From contig NZ_CBQR020000102.1 in assembly GCF_000455485.1 (NCBI RefSeq), forward strand, positions 124,001 through 188,000: a stretch of 64,000 nt of DNA, written 5' to 3'. This document shows, piece after piece, positions 16,522 through 24,860 of the stretch. Every line of letters begins with the position of its first letter. Positions within the stretch are counted from its first letter, which is position 1. The notes beneath the pieces were generated by a model, which worked only from the letters and a program-made list of their open reading frames with translations, was not told the DNA's origin and did no database searches. Origin of the DNA: Gorillibacterium massiliense. GTDB taxonomy: Bacteria > Bacillota > Bacilli > Paenibacillales > NBRC-103111. The position numbers and the translations under genes were made by a program.

Positions 16522-16618
16522 TTCGTTTCCCTTCTCCCCACCGATTCGTTTGATATGTTTCTACCATACTAACCGCCGGGTGCCGCGGAATCAAATCTTT
16601 TTTTGTAAAAAAGTTACA

Positions 16619-17221
16619 TTACCGGCCCGCCCTCAAGACAATCCTTTTCATATATGAAGCGAGACTCTCCTCGTTCATCCGAACGTGCCGGTTATCGGCG
16701 TCCAGCTTGCTGATCATGATACCGCCTTCCATAATCGACAGAGTGAAGGTAGCTAGCGCCTCGACATCCAGATCGGCTCTGAATTCTCCGGATTGAATGC
16801 CATTCTCGATGATGGTTTTCATGAGGTTTAGCGTATTGTTCAATCCTTGGCGGGCATGGGCACGAAGACCCGGGTTTCCGTCATCGGTTTCCGTCGCGAG
16901 GTTCAACAGGGGACATCCGCCGACAAAAGGAGGAGAGTCCACCACATTCCGGTATACCTGCAAAAAAACGAGCAACTTCCCCATTGCCGTTTCTTCGCCT
17001 GCCAGGGCTTCCTGAATTTTTTTGTTCACCACGCTGCCCGCATAGCGGTATGCCTCGGCGGCGATTTCATCCTTGTTGACAAAATGCCGATAGATGCCAC
17101 CCTTCTTGATTCCCGTGCGTTCCGTAATATCCGATAAGGAAGAGTTGGCATAGCCATTCTGGTTAAACAATTCGGCGGACTTGGCGATAATCATCTTGCG
17201 GGTGTTTTCTCCCTTTGGCAT
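16619..17221 (-). CDS. TetR/AcrR-family transcriptional regulator
   Basis: A 200-residue protein starting MPKGENTRKMI; the N-terminal helix-turn-helix is clear (SLSDITERTGIKKGGIYRHF, about residues 26-45), with an all-helical ligand domain behind it. ATG 17221 has GGGGA 9 nt upstream and is preferred to an upstream in-frame ATG. A long palindrome at 17311-17332 lies between this gene and the divergent MFS gene and is the likely operator for both directions. Confidence 0.9.
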   Translation of the reverse strand: MPKGENTRKMIIAKSAELFNQNGYANSSLSDITERTGIKKGGIYRHFVNKDEIAAEAYRYAGSVVNKKIQEALAGEETAMGKLLVFLQVYRNVVDSPPFVGGCPLLNLATETDDGNPGLRAHARQGLNNTLNLMKTIIENGIQSGEFRADLDVEALATFTLSIMEGGIMISKLDADNRHVRMNEESLASYMKRIVLRAGR

Positions 17222-17310
17222 ATGAATGTCTCCCCTATGCGCTGAAATCATCCCTTTCATTATAACAAATAAAAATGTGCTTTAAAGAACCGGAAGGCCT
17301 GTGGTATAGT

Positions 17311-17332
17311 AAAGATACCGATCGGTATCTTT
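17311..17332. promoter_or_regulatory. TetR operator between the divergent regulator and MFS genes
   Basis: A perfect 22-bp palindrome whose core is GATACCGATCGGTATC, directly after a TATAGT -10-like box. Its position in the divergent promoter region, and the style of the half-sites, fit a TetR-family repressor controlling itself, the EamA exporter and the MFS transporter. Confidence 0.8.
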
Positions 17333-17362
17333 TTTTATTTACAGTGACTAAGGAGGAGTAAA

Positions 17363-18586
17363 ATGGAGAAAACCTGGTTTAAGGAACCGCGTTTTGCCTG
17401 GATAGGACTGGGCTCCCTCTGGGTCATCGGATTTATCGGAGCCTTGATCCGCTTTATCATGGCTTTTTTTCAAGTCCAGATTTCGCAGGATCTGGAGATC
17501 GGCCGAGGGGTCATTTCCATGGCTTGGTCGACCAATCTGCTGATTGCCGCCCTATGCGCCCCCTTGGGAGGCTGGCTCGTGGACCGCTACGGGCCGAGGA
17601 AAATCCTGCTGCTCAGCACCCTCATCGGTATGGTGGGAACGGGGACCGTCGCATTCGGACATGGAGCCATTCTCTTTTTCCTCGGATACGGGATCATCTC
17701 CGGCTTCACCGGGCTCGGTTCGACCACGACCTACATGCTGATCTTCCAATGGTTCCGCCATCACCGGGCGAAAGCAACTGGCTTGCTAGCGAGCGCCTCC
17801 TCCCTGGGGCTGGCGATTAGCACGCCGCTCTTCGTTGCGGAAAGCTGGCTCACCTGGAAGGATGCGTTCCTCTTTTCCTTCTTGCTCAGCATCATCGTTT
17901 CGCTGCCAGTCACCTTTTTTGGCGTGAAAGGAGCCGCCGCTGCGAGAACGGAACGTCACCAAAAGGCGCCGAAAGCAAGGCGCTCCCCTCTCCCACCAAT
18001 CGCCGGATTCCTACCGATCCTCATCACCGTTGCCGGCGCGTTATTCGTCTGCGGCTTTAACATGGGGACGGTGGAGATGAATCTGGTCGCCATCCATCAG
18101 TTGGCCAACGTGCCGAAAGCGATGATCGCCATCTCCATGAGCACCCTCGGTGTGATGGAAATCTGCGGTTCCCTTTTATTCGGCTTTCTTCTCGACCGGA
18201 CGAACAAACTGGCGATGCTGATGCTTTTGTACGGTATACGGATCATGGGGTTTGTTCTGCTGTTCCTGCACCTGGGATGGTCCCCGTTGATCTTTGCCAT
18301 TGCCTTTGGTATCACCTATTTAAGTGCTATTCCGGGAGGACTCCTGATCGTAAACGAATACGGCAAGGGAAACGGCAAACAGGCCGGCTGGCTGCTGCTT
18401 TTCCATCAAGGGGGCGGCATTATCGGTTCGTTGATCGGAGGCATGAGCTACGACTATTTTCAAAACTATCAAGCGCTCATTGGGCTAGATGTCCTCTTCT
18501 GCGCCCTCATCGCTCTCGGCTATTTCTACCTCTACGTTACCCGAAGCCGTCAGCAAGTGTTGCAAGACCGATCCGCTGCTTCTTGA
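17363..18586 (+). CDS. Major facilitator superfamily transporter
   Basis: A 407-residue protein with twelve predicted membrane helices in two halves split by a basic loop (about residues 190-210, ARTERHQKAPKARRSP). The MFS signature between helices 2 and 3 is GGWLVDRYGPRKILL. It resembles the monocarboxylate/oxalate-formate-antiporter-like MFS subfamily. AAGGAGGAG lies 5 nt before the ATG. The TetR palindrome lies 31 bp upstream, so expression should respond to the divergent TetR protein. Confidence 0.9.
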   Translation: MEKTWFKEPRFAWIGLGSLWVIGFIGALIRFIMAFFQVQISQDLEIGRGVISMAWSTNLLIAALCAPLGGWLVDRYGPRKILLLSTLIGMVGTGTVAFGHGAILFFLGYGIISGFTGLGSTTTYMLIFQWFRHHRAKATGLLASASSLGLAISTPLFVAESWLTWKDAFLFSFLLSIIVSLPVTFFGVKGAAAARTERHQKAPKARRSPLPPIAGFLPILITVAGALFVCGFNMGTVEMNLVAIHQLANVPKAMIAISMSTLGVMEICGSLLFGFLLDRTNKLAMLMLLYGIRIMGFVLLFLHLGWSPLIFAIAFGITYLSAIPGGLLIVNEYGKGNGKQAGWLLLFHQGGGIIGSLIGGMSYDYFQNYQALIGLDVLFCALIALGYFYLYVTRSRQQVLQDRSAAS

Positions 18587-18627
18587 TCGGCAATCCGCCT
18601 TAAACGGAATGATGATTCCTTTTTGTC

Positions 18628-19167
18628 TTGCTAAGAAAAAGGCTCATCACGACTCCGCAGATCTTTTTTCAGAGCCTTGCCAATGAAGTATCGAAAGAAG
18701 CCTTGCAGGCGGTCGTCCTTAAAGGGGATTGGAAAAGCCAGCTTACGGATTTTGCGGTAACCATTAAACACACTATGACCAAGTATCCTTGTTCGGCTCA
18801 GCTATTCATGCGAGCGTTTCCTTCCGAGGCGAATTATTTGGCCTTGAACAATGCCTTGCTGCAAATCGTGGACCCGTTGCCATTAAGCGACAGCGATAAA
18901 TTTTCATCGATCGCTTGTTTATTGAATTACATCATCTCCTTCGAGCTGGACCGGTATGAGCAAAGAAAGGTAAACAAAGAACTGAAAGCGGACGCCAGCA
19001 AACTGTTTCAGGCGTCGCTTGCGCGTTTGCCGGAAGATGGCACATTCGTGATCAAACGGATGCACGAAAACGGAATTTTTAAAGAAATCGGCTCCGATAA
19101 AATGTTCGAGACGGGACTGAACATCATCGTACTCGGCATGGAGCAACTGGCTGTCCGATCCGGCTAA
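18628..19167 (+). pseudogene. TetR-type regulator remnant lacking its DNA-binding domain
   Basis: The 179-codon frame encodes only a TetR C-terminal ligand domain (FFQSLANEVSKEALQAV, then LTDFAVTIKHTMTKYPCSAQLFM, ending GLNIIVLGMEQL). The first part of that helix normally follows the helix-turn-helix (as in LYWHFKNKQALFQSLAN), but the 45 or so residues before it are absent in every frame, and no ribosome binding site precedes the TTG start. I read it as a 5'-deleted TetR gene. It sits 42 bp after the MFS stop and converges with the dehydrogenase gene. A ligand-binding protein without a DNA domain is possible but less likely. Confidence 0.7.
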
Positions 19168-19187
19168 TGGACGAAAAAAGTCTGTTT

Positions 19188-20087
19188 TCAGCTTTCCAAA
19201 AAGCCCGGTTTCGCGAAGGTGGGGTTGGGGTATTTGTAGAAGCCCTCGCCTGTTGCTCGCCCTAGCTTTCCTTTGTCGATGTAGTCATTCTTCAACAACT
19301 CGGCTACTTTTTCAAAGTCGGCGTCACCGGTAACCTGAGCCTTGGCCTGACCGATGTTATAGGCAGTGTTGATGCCCACCACATCCAATATGCCAAAAGG
19401 CCCCAAAGGCGCTTTTGTTCCCACCATCCACGTTTTATCGATGGTCTCCACGTCGGCAATCTCTTTGACGAGGAGCAATTGGGCCACCTCCAGCAGCGGA
19501 ACCAGCAGCGAATTCAAAATATAGCCCGGTTGTTCCTTGTGCAGCGGCAAGGCAACCATCCCAATGGCTTTTGCGAATGCGATTACGTCGTTAAAAACCT
19601 GCTCATCCGTTCCGGTGTGCTTCATGATCTCAGCGGTGTTGTTTTTCCATACTTCGTTGGCAAAATGCAGCGCCAAAAACTTCGCCGGCCGGCCCGTCGC
19701 TTCCGCGAACTGGCTGGGCAGCATCGTGGATGAGTTAGTGGCGAAAATCGTTTTATCCGGAGCGGCTTTCCCTAGCTTCTTATAAAAACCCTCCTTGATG
19801 TGAACCACTTCCGGAACCGCTTCGATCACCAAATCCGCTTCCGCCACCGCCTGAGTCAAGTCGCTATGATACGTTATCCGCCCGTAGCCTGCTTCGACCT
19901 CATCCATCGAGGCTCCCAGATCTTCCTGATAACGCGGCATTAATTTGGCGATTCTATCCTTTGCCCGATCCAATGCTTCATCGTTTATATCGTAGACCGT
20001 GACCGGAAATCCTTTGAATGCCGTTTGATAAGCGATCTGGCTGCCTAAGACGCCGCTGCCCGCAACGGTTATATTTTTGTAGTTCAT
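19188..20087 (-). CDS. 3-hydroxyacyl-CoA dehydrogenase (NAD-dependent)
   Basis: A 299-residue soluble enzyme. The N-terminal Rossmann domain has GSGVLGSQIA (the NAD-binding GxGxxG, residues 10-19) and an acidic residue ending strand 2 (VYDIN). The catalytic His is seen in FLALHFANE and its partner Glu in DLVIEAVPE; the C-terminal helical domain (about 190-295) has PGYILNSLLVPLL and GPFGILDVVGI. These enzymes oxidise 3-hydroxyacyl-CoA in fatty acid or butyrate metabolism. The start codon was set at ATG 20087, which begins the Rossmann fold. It lies 37 bp downstream of a GNAT gene on the same strand. Confidence 0.92.
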   Translation of the reverse strand: MNYKNITVAGSGVLGSQIAYQTAFKGFPVTVYDINDEALDRAKDRIAKLMPRYQEDLGASMDEVEAGYGRITYHSDLTQAVAEADLVIEAVPEVVHIKEGFYKKLGKAAPDKTIFATNSSTMLPSQFAEATGRPAKFLALHFANEVWKNNTAEIMKHTGTDEQVFNDVIAFAKAIGMVALPLHKEQPGYILNSLLVPLLEVAQLLLVKEIADVETIDKTWMVGTKAPLGPFGILDVVGINTAYNIGQAKAQVTGDADFEKVAELLKNDYIDKGKLGRATGEGFYKYPNPTFAKPGFLES

Positions 20088-20124
20088 GAATGCCGCCCCC
20101 TTTCCGGATTTTCTGCAATCCCAC

Positions 20125-20646
20125 CTAATCTGCGGAAATCTTGCTGATGTTATACACCTCACGATAAAGTGTAATCTTATAGGGATGGAAAGCCGCTTCC
20201 GTAAGCGGGGCCGGATAACTCATGATATGCAAAGGCAGTGGGGCTTGTCCCCTCCGCAGGGGCGGCTGCTGATAGGCGAAGGGATTCAAGTGAAAACCGA
20301 TGCGTTCGTAAAAGGCGATGCGGCGCTGGGCAATAGGCGTATCCGGCAGCTCTACCTCCAGCACCACCGGAGTTTCGGCTTCATTAAGGTACTCCTCCAA
20401 CATCCGCCTGCCGATTCCCTGACCTCTGATCTCCGTATGTATGGCGATGTGCTCCACAAAGCGGAATGCGGAAAACTGCCACCCGGCTAATATTCCCAGC
20501 AGTTCTCCACCCTCACTCCGGTTCACCCGTAGCCCATAACGGGCATGCTTGAGAAGAGCAAATTGATCGTCAAAAGCGCGGAGTTCCGTTTCGGGAAACG
20601 CCGCCTCCATCAAGGTGTAAATCTCGCGGAATTGCATCTCGTCCAT
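20125..20646 (-). CDS. GNAT-family N-acetyltransferase
   Basis: A 173-residue protein with the GNAT fold. The acetyl-CoA-binding loop is IRGQGIGRRMLEEYL (Q/R-x-x-G-x-G/A, about residues 77-90), followed by LEVELPDTPIAQRRIAFYERIGFHLN, the C-terminal half of the domain. ATG 20646 has AAGGAG 8 nt upstream; the longer open frame to 20817 lacks such a site. The substrate is unknown. It probably forms an operon with the dehydrogenase gene. Confidence 0.88.
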   Translation of the reverse strand: MDEMQFREIYTLMEAAFPETELRAFDDQFALLKHARYGLRVNRSEGGELLGILAGWQFSAFRFVEHIAIHTEIRGQGIGRRMLEEYLNEAETPVVLEVELPDTPIAQRRIAFYERIGFHLNPFAYQQPPLRRGQAPLPLHIMSYPAPLTEAAFHPYKITLYREVYNISKISAD

Positions 20647-20787
20647 CTTGCTGTCTCCTTCGTTATACAAGGACGCTTTTGTCCCATCATTTGGTTTTTT
20701 CAGTTTATCGATATTATTTTGCACCGGCAAATAACCCGCTATGTTATGATCAAGGCAGATTTGGTGTCTATAGGAGGTCTTTTTGGG

Positions 20788-23454
20788 GTGGAACAAAATG
20801 AAATGCAAGAGCAGCATCCCGAGCAGCCGTTCCTCTTAAGAGGTCTGGATTTCGGCAAAAAAATGCTAAAATTTCTGATTCCCTTATTAGTTCTGGCTTT
20901 TCTTTATACTCAGATCCATTCTTTCATTCGGGATATAAAGCCTGCAGTTGCTCTGCATCACTTAAAAAGCTTGCCTCCCCTGGAGCATCTCAAACTGCTT
21001 GCGGTCTGCCTGCTTGCCGTTACGCTTATGACGTCCTACGATCTTCTGCTCCTAAAACGCAGAGCGGTAAAACCGCCGTTGATCTCCATATGGAAAATCA
21101 GTTGGATCGCCAATTCGTTTAATAATGCCTTGGGCTTCGCAGGGTTCACCGGAGCCGGCATGCGCTTGACCCTCTATCGCAGCCGAGGATTCCAGGGCCA
21201 GGAATGGCTAAAATCGGTCATTTACTTATCTCTATCCGGGATGACCGGTCTTTCCGTATTAGCCCTGCTCCAGTTGTTTGGAGCCTGGAATACTGGCGGC
21301 ATGACGCACAGCCATCCATGGCTCTTGATCGCCGAATTGGCCATCGCTTCCTATGCCATCCTGTTCGCTTTACTTGGAAAGCTTCCGGTCTTGCGGAACC
21401 TGCTGGGTCTGACCGGTGAAAATAAAATCACCTCCACCATGCCGCTTTTGTCTATTGGCGCCTCATTCCTGGAATGGCTTGCCGCCGCTTTTGCTTTTTG
21501 GACCGTTCTCCACTCACTTCATCTGCCGCTTACCTTCAGAGAATCAACGGGCATTTATGCCATGGCTGCGGTAGCAGGCGTCATCAGCTTTGTGCCCGGC
21601 GGCCTTGGCTCCTTCGACGCTGTCGCTCTTCTCGGTCTGTATACCTTTGGCGTTTCGCCCGACCATGCGTTGGCCGCTCTTTTGCTATTTCGCGTCTTTT
21701 ATTATTTTATCCCATGGTGCATCGGCTTGGCGCTCGCGACAACCGAGTGGCTTCCCGGCAAGGAAATCCGGACTAATGCCCAAAATCAAGTGCTTAACCC
21801 TCTCCTCAGAGGCTGGCTTAAGCTTTGGAATTGGCCGAATCAATCGAAGGTCCTGCGGGATATCAGTAACTGGGCCCTCTCCGCACTCGTCTTTGTAGGC
21901 GGTGTTGTGCTGCTGCTTTCCGCTGCGATGCCCGGCTATTGGCACCGAATGCATGCTCTCGAGCACTTCATCACTCCTTTGACCATGAAAACCTCCCATC
22001 AGATCACCGTCCTGATTGGTCTCATCATGCTGACCGTCTCGGAAGGAATTCGTCTGCGCGCCAGAAGAACGTATTATTTTACGCTTCTTTTGCTTGCTGC
22101 CGGTTCTATTGCCCTGCTGCTCAAAGGGTTTGCCTATGAGGAAGCGATATTCCTCGGCTGTATCTTCCTGCTGTTGTGGATGTCCAAAGATCGTTTCAAC
22201 CGAGAAGAAACGCCCCTTAGCTTCTCGAAAACGGCGGCATGGGCCGGGTTTACCCTATTCGTTTCCCTGCTGTATTTTTCCGTGGGGCATCTAACCAAGC
22301 AGCCGCTCCCCGTCACCCACTCCCATGCTAAATGGCTGTCCCGTTTCGCCTTGAAGGATTACGAGCTTCGGCGCGAGTCCACGCTGGCCTTAGCGGCAAG
22401 CTGGATCTTTCTGACCCTGAGATGGCTGCAGCGTCCCAACCGTCCGCCGGCACCTGCTCCCACTCACCAGGAGTGGGTTAAACTTCAGCAATTCCTGGCC
22501 AACCATAAAGGGAACTACTTGACCCATCTGCTATTCCTCGGGGACAAAAGCTTGATGTGGTCGTCTGATGAACAGGCAGTTTTGGCTTATGGCCAAATCG
22601 GAAAAATCGTCGCCTCCCTTGGCGATCCCATCGGCGAGCCGGATTCCATCCGGGAGCTTATTGGCAAGTTCCGGGATTTCGCCGACAAATACGCGGCTAC
22701 GCCAGTCTTTTATCAGGTCAAAGCCGAACATATACCGCTCTACCACGAATATGGCTTCCATTTCTTTAAGTTAGGGGAAGAGGCGGTTCTTCAGCTGGAT
22801 CAATTTCAAATGTCCGGACGCCGCCGAGCGGATCTTCGTGCCGCACTCAACCGCTTTGAACGGAACGGGTACACCTTTGAGGTTGCCAATCCGCCATTCT
22901 CGCCTCCTTTTCTCAAGGAAATGAAGGAGGTTTCCGACGAATGGCTGAGCGGCCGGCAGGAATCCGGCTTCTCCTTGGGCACGTTCAACCAGACGTATCT
23001 TGAACTCGCGCCGATAGCCACCCTTCGGGACAGTGAAAATCGGCTTGTAGCATTTGCCAGCATCATGCCTGTTTACGACAACGGAAAGACCATATCCATC
23101 GACCTGATGCGCTATCAAAAAGGGTTGAGCGGAGTCATGGACGCTCTTATGGTCCACCTACTCCAGTGGGCAAAAGCCCAAGGATACGAGGAATTCAACC
23201 TTGGCATGGCCCCCCTTGGTAAAGTGGGAGAAGTCGCATATTCCTTCCGCGGCGAACGGATCGCCCGCTTGCTGTTCTTGAAAGGCAATTATCTTTACGG
23301 GTTTCAAGGTATCCGCCGCTTCAAGGACAAGTTCGATCCCCGGTGGGAGCCCCGTTATCTGGCTTACCCCAAGACCATCTCGTTTCCCAAAGTGGTGCTG
23401 CAGCTCAGAAAGCTGGTTGCTCAAAGCCCGAAAAAGACGGGCGAAAAGATTTGA
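20788..23454 (+). CDS. mprF: Lysylphosphatidylglycerol synthase/flippase MprF
   Basis: An 888-residue membrane protein. Residues about 25-540 hold some fourteen membrane helices: the flippase domain, with NALGFAGFTGAGMRLTLYR and FVPGGLGSFD. Residues about 560-870 are the cytosolic DUF2156 synthase domain, a tandem GNAT fold, with GDPIGEP, FYQVKAEHIPLYHEYGF and EFNLGMAPLGKVG. MprF moves lysine from Lys-tRNA to phosphatidylglycerol and flips the product outward, lowering net negative charge and raising resistance to cationic peptides. The start used is GTG 20788 with AGGAGG 11 nt upstream; ATG 20803 is an alternative. The divergent neighbour is a GNAT gene. Confidence 0.95.
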   Translation: MEQNEMQEQHPEQPFLLRGLDFGKKMLKFLIPLLVLAFLYTQIHSFIRDIKPAVALHHLKSLPPLEHLKLLAVCLLAVTLMTSYDLLLLKRRAVKPPLISIWKISWIANSFNNALGFAGFTGAGMRLTLYRSRGFQGQEWLKSVIYLSLSGMTGLSVLALLQLFGAWNTGGMTHSHPWLLIAELAIASYAILFALLGKLPVLRNLLGLTGENKITSTMPLLSIGASFLEWLAAAFAFWTVLHSLHLPLTFRESTGIYAMAAVAGVISFVPGGLGSFDAVALLGLYTFGVSPDHALAALLLFRVFYYFIPWCIGLALATTEWLPGKEIRTNAQNQVLNPLLRGWLKLWNWPNQSKVLRDISNWALSALVFVGGVVLLLSAAMPGYWHRMHALEHFITPLTMKTSHQITVLIGLIMLTVSEGIRLRARRTYYFTLLLLAAGSIALLLKGFAYEEAIFLGCIFLLLWMSKDRFNREETPLSFSKTAAWAGFTLFVSLLYFSVGHLTKQPLPVTHSHAKWLSRFALKDYELRRESTLALAASWIFLTLRWLQRPNRPPAPAPTHQEWVKLQQFLANHKGNYLTHLLFLGDKSLMWSSDEQAVLAYGQIGKIVASLGDPIGEPDSIRELIGKFRDFADKYAATPVFYQVKAEHIPLYHEYGFHFFKLGEEAVLQLDQFQMSGRRRADLRAALNRFERNGYTFEVANPPFSPPFLKEMKEVSDEWLSGRQESGFSLGTFNQTYLELAPIATLRDSENRLVAFASIMPVYDNGKTISIDLMRYQKGLSGVMDALMVHLLQWAKAQGYEEFNLGMAPLGKVGEVAYSFRGERIARLLFLKGNYLYGFQGIRRFKDKFDPRWEPRYLAYPKTISFPKVVLQLRKLVAQSPKKTGEKI

Positions 23455-23464
23455 TTTCCCCCAA

Positions 23465-23600
23465 GGATAAACGGCTTCGCTGACACCGTACCCTACAAAG
23501 TGAAGCCAACCCTGACGAAGCTTAATCAGGTACTTTGCGGGGACCCCGATGCTAGGACGAGTGACGTTTACCGTAGCGGAATCAGGCTATTTATTGTGGC
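23465..23600 (+). repeat. Dispersed repeat, long copy
   Basis: It begins GGATAAACGGC (23465-23475) and ends GACGTTTACCGTAGCG (23563-23578), then AATCAGGCTATTTATTG, matching both ends of the element at 7716-7785 but with about 65 bp more in the middle. The interior can fold (CAAAGT near 23496 with ACTTTG near 23532). The two copies with the same ends and different interiors suggest a small mobile or structured repeat family. It follows mprF. Confidence 0.6.
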
Positions 23601-23664
23601 AAAGGTGCAAAATCGATTGGCACCCCATTTGACAACACTTTTGGTTAAGAAACGAATAAAAATA

Positions 23665-23691
23665 GGGTAGCGAATTACTCGCTACCCTTTT
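23665..23691. terminator. Bidirectional terminator
   Basis: GGGTAGCGA pairs perfectly with TCGCTACCC around ATTAC, with TTTT to the right and an A-run to the left. It serves mprF (plus) and the small gene at 23704 (minus). Confidence 0.88.
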
Positions 23692-23703
23692 CTATTTCTA
23701 CAT

Positions 23704-24081
23704 TTATTTAAGATCGAACAATTTAAAAGCCCCTTCCTTCGTACAGGGGTTAAAATCCAATTGTTCTATAGGAACTCCGTGTTTCGTTCCATATTGAATG
23801 ACTTCATTCCAATCACTTTGATTAGTGGTAGTCTTAAACACAGCATCTTGATAAACCACAATCATTGCATCATTCATAAAGAAGTGACTATACCAACAGT
23901 CTTCATTAATCGGTATCATGTTGTCTTGCAGTTTTTCTATTTGGTTCTCTAATGTATTTTCCGAAGCCGATACCAACAAGAATTTCCAATTCCCATTTTG
24001 CTTTTGTGCAACTATCTCAAATTCCTTTAAAATAGAGGGATTTTTTAGCGATTGCTCTATTACTATACCGTAATAAATCAT
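23704..24081 (-). CDS. Small conserved-type protein of unknown function, SOS-like promoter
   Basis: A 125-residue soluble protein starting MIYYGIVIEQ, with acidic and aromatic residues throughout and no membrane segment or motif that I recognise. Its base composition is clearly more AT-rich than its neighbours, which suggests transfer. GGAGG lies 13 nt upstream of ATG 24081, a long spacing. The promoter (24127-24154) has GAACATATGTTC across the transcription start, a core match to the Firmicute LexA box, so induction by DNA damage is possible. A bidirectional terminator follows. Confidence 0.65.
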   Translation of the reverse strand: MIYYGIVIEQSLKNPSILKEFEIVAQKQNGNWKFLLVSASENTLENQIEKLQDNMIPINEDCWYSHFFMNDAMIVVYQDAVFKTTTNQSDWNEVIQYGTKHGVPIEQLDFNPCTKEGAFKLFDLK

Positions 24082-24107
24082 TACTATTTTGCCACCTCCA
24101 ATAACAC

Positions 24108-24154
24108 AGAACATATGTTCTATGTTATTATACACCAAGCCAATAGTTTGGCAA
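24108..24154 (-). promoter_or_regulatory. Promoter with LexA-box-like palindrome
   Basis: On the minus strand TTGCCA (24149-24154), 16 bp, TATAAT (24127-24132), then the 14-bp palindrome AGAACATATGTTCT (24108-24121) over the start site. The inner 12 bases fit GAACRNRYGTTC, the core of the Bacillus LexA consensus CGAACRNRYGTTYC; the two outer bases do not. Confidence 0.55.
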
Positions 24155-24412
24155 GAAATATCTGTAAGTAGTTGTATTTGATTTTACATAAGGTAGATAA
24201 TGTCTTTTGTCGTGCATTTTTTATCTGTTAAGCCCAGACGTTGAGCAGGACCTTAATTAATATAGAAATTTGGGAACCCGTTAATCTACAGGATCGCGGC
24301 CTCTTCTCTTGTTCGAACAATCGCAGCCTTCAGCTTCTCGTTCAGCACTTGAAAGGCTTCCCGTCAGATGTGGATGCGATCCTGCGTGGGGGTTTGGGAC
24401 AGCGTTGTGGCG

Positions 24413-24598
24413 AATACCTGCGAAAGTGCAGGTAATATCAACAAAATTGGCTCAGTTGAAGAAATAACTGTGATTGTACAGGTATTTTTGTCCCATGGTT
24501 ATGAATGAAGAGTTTGAGCTCGAAATACCTGTAAGTTTGCAGGTATTGCAAAAACTCCCCCTCGCGGGAAGAAAAATAACAGTAGGTTTGCAGGTATT
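24413..24598. repeat. Series of ACCTG/CAGGT inverted repeats
   Basis: Four units share the right arm GCAGGTATT or ACAGGTATT, at about 24428-24436, 24478-24486, 24539-24547 and 24589-24597 (spacing 50, 61 and 50 bp). Units 1 and 3 also have the left arm ATACCTG and form hairpins, such as AATACCTGTAAGTTTGCAGG at 24524-24543. Units 2 and 4 keep only a decayed left arm (ACTG, ACAG). The sequence between units is not repeated. This resembles REP-like extragenic palindromes. Confidence 0.6.
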
Positions 24599-24761
24599 CA
24601 TCCACTCGCTCTTCGCTACCTGCTCGGTATAATGGTACTTATTGAGACTGCTCTTTTTCATCCTTTATTCTCCATAGATTTCATATCCGCTGTTGGTAGA
24701 CCGGCATTCACTTCGTGATCAATTTTAAAAGATTTTCTACTCATCGCTATAAGTTTTCCTG

Positions 24762-24785
24762 AACCCCAGTCGAACTGGGGGTTTT
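24762..24785 (+). terminator. Orphan terminator in the gene-free stretch
   Basis: AACCCCAGT/ACTGGGG around CGA, followed by GTTTTG. No gene on the plus strand precedes it for more than 1 kb, so it either ends an unrecognised short RNA or is a leftover of a deleted gene. Confidence 0.5.
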
Positions 24786-24795
24786 GTTATACAAC

Positions 24796-24831
24796 AAAAA
24801 AGGAATCCGGTAAGGGTCCCCGGATCCCTTT
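24796..24831 (-). terminator. Terminator of the threonine aldolase operon
   Basis: On the minus strand AAAGGGATCCGG pairs with CCGGATTCCTTT (one mismatch), followed by T residues. Confidence 0.75.
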
Positions 24832-24860
24832 CTTAGAGTCATCTTCCATTCCACCCAAAA

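Larger units (their letters stand above)
24139..24796. other. Gene-free stretch with a possible gene remnant
   Basis: No credible gene. On the minus strand, around 24290-24365, a 24-codon stretch encodes REAFQVLNEKLKAAIV and then a stop, resembling the tail of the nearby threonine aldolase (REAFQALQDKMQ); the 16 bases CTTGAAAGGCTTCCCG are identical at both places. It may be the eroded end of a paralogue. The rest holds the inverted-repeat series described separately and an orphan terminator. Confidence 0.35.

Noticed and set aside
24241-24435. Plus-strand 64-codon open frame
   Set aside because: No ribosome binding site, no recognisable protein, and it overlaps the repeat units.
24413-24598. 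CRISPR array for the regularly spaced palindromes
   Set aside because: Only four degenerate units, spacing of 50 to 61 bp, incomplete left arms and no cas genes.
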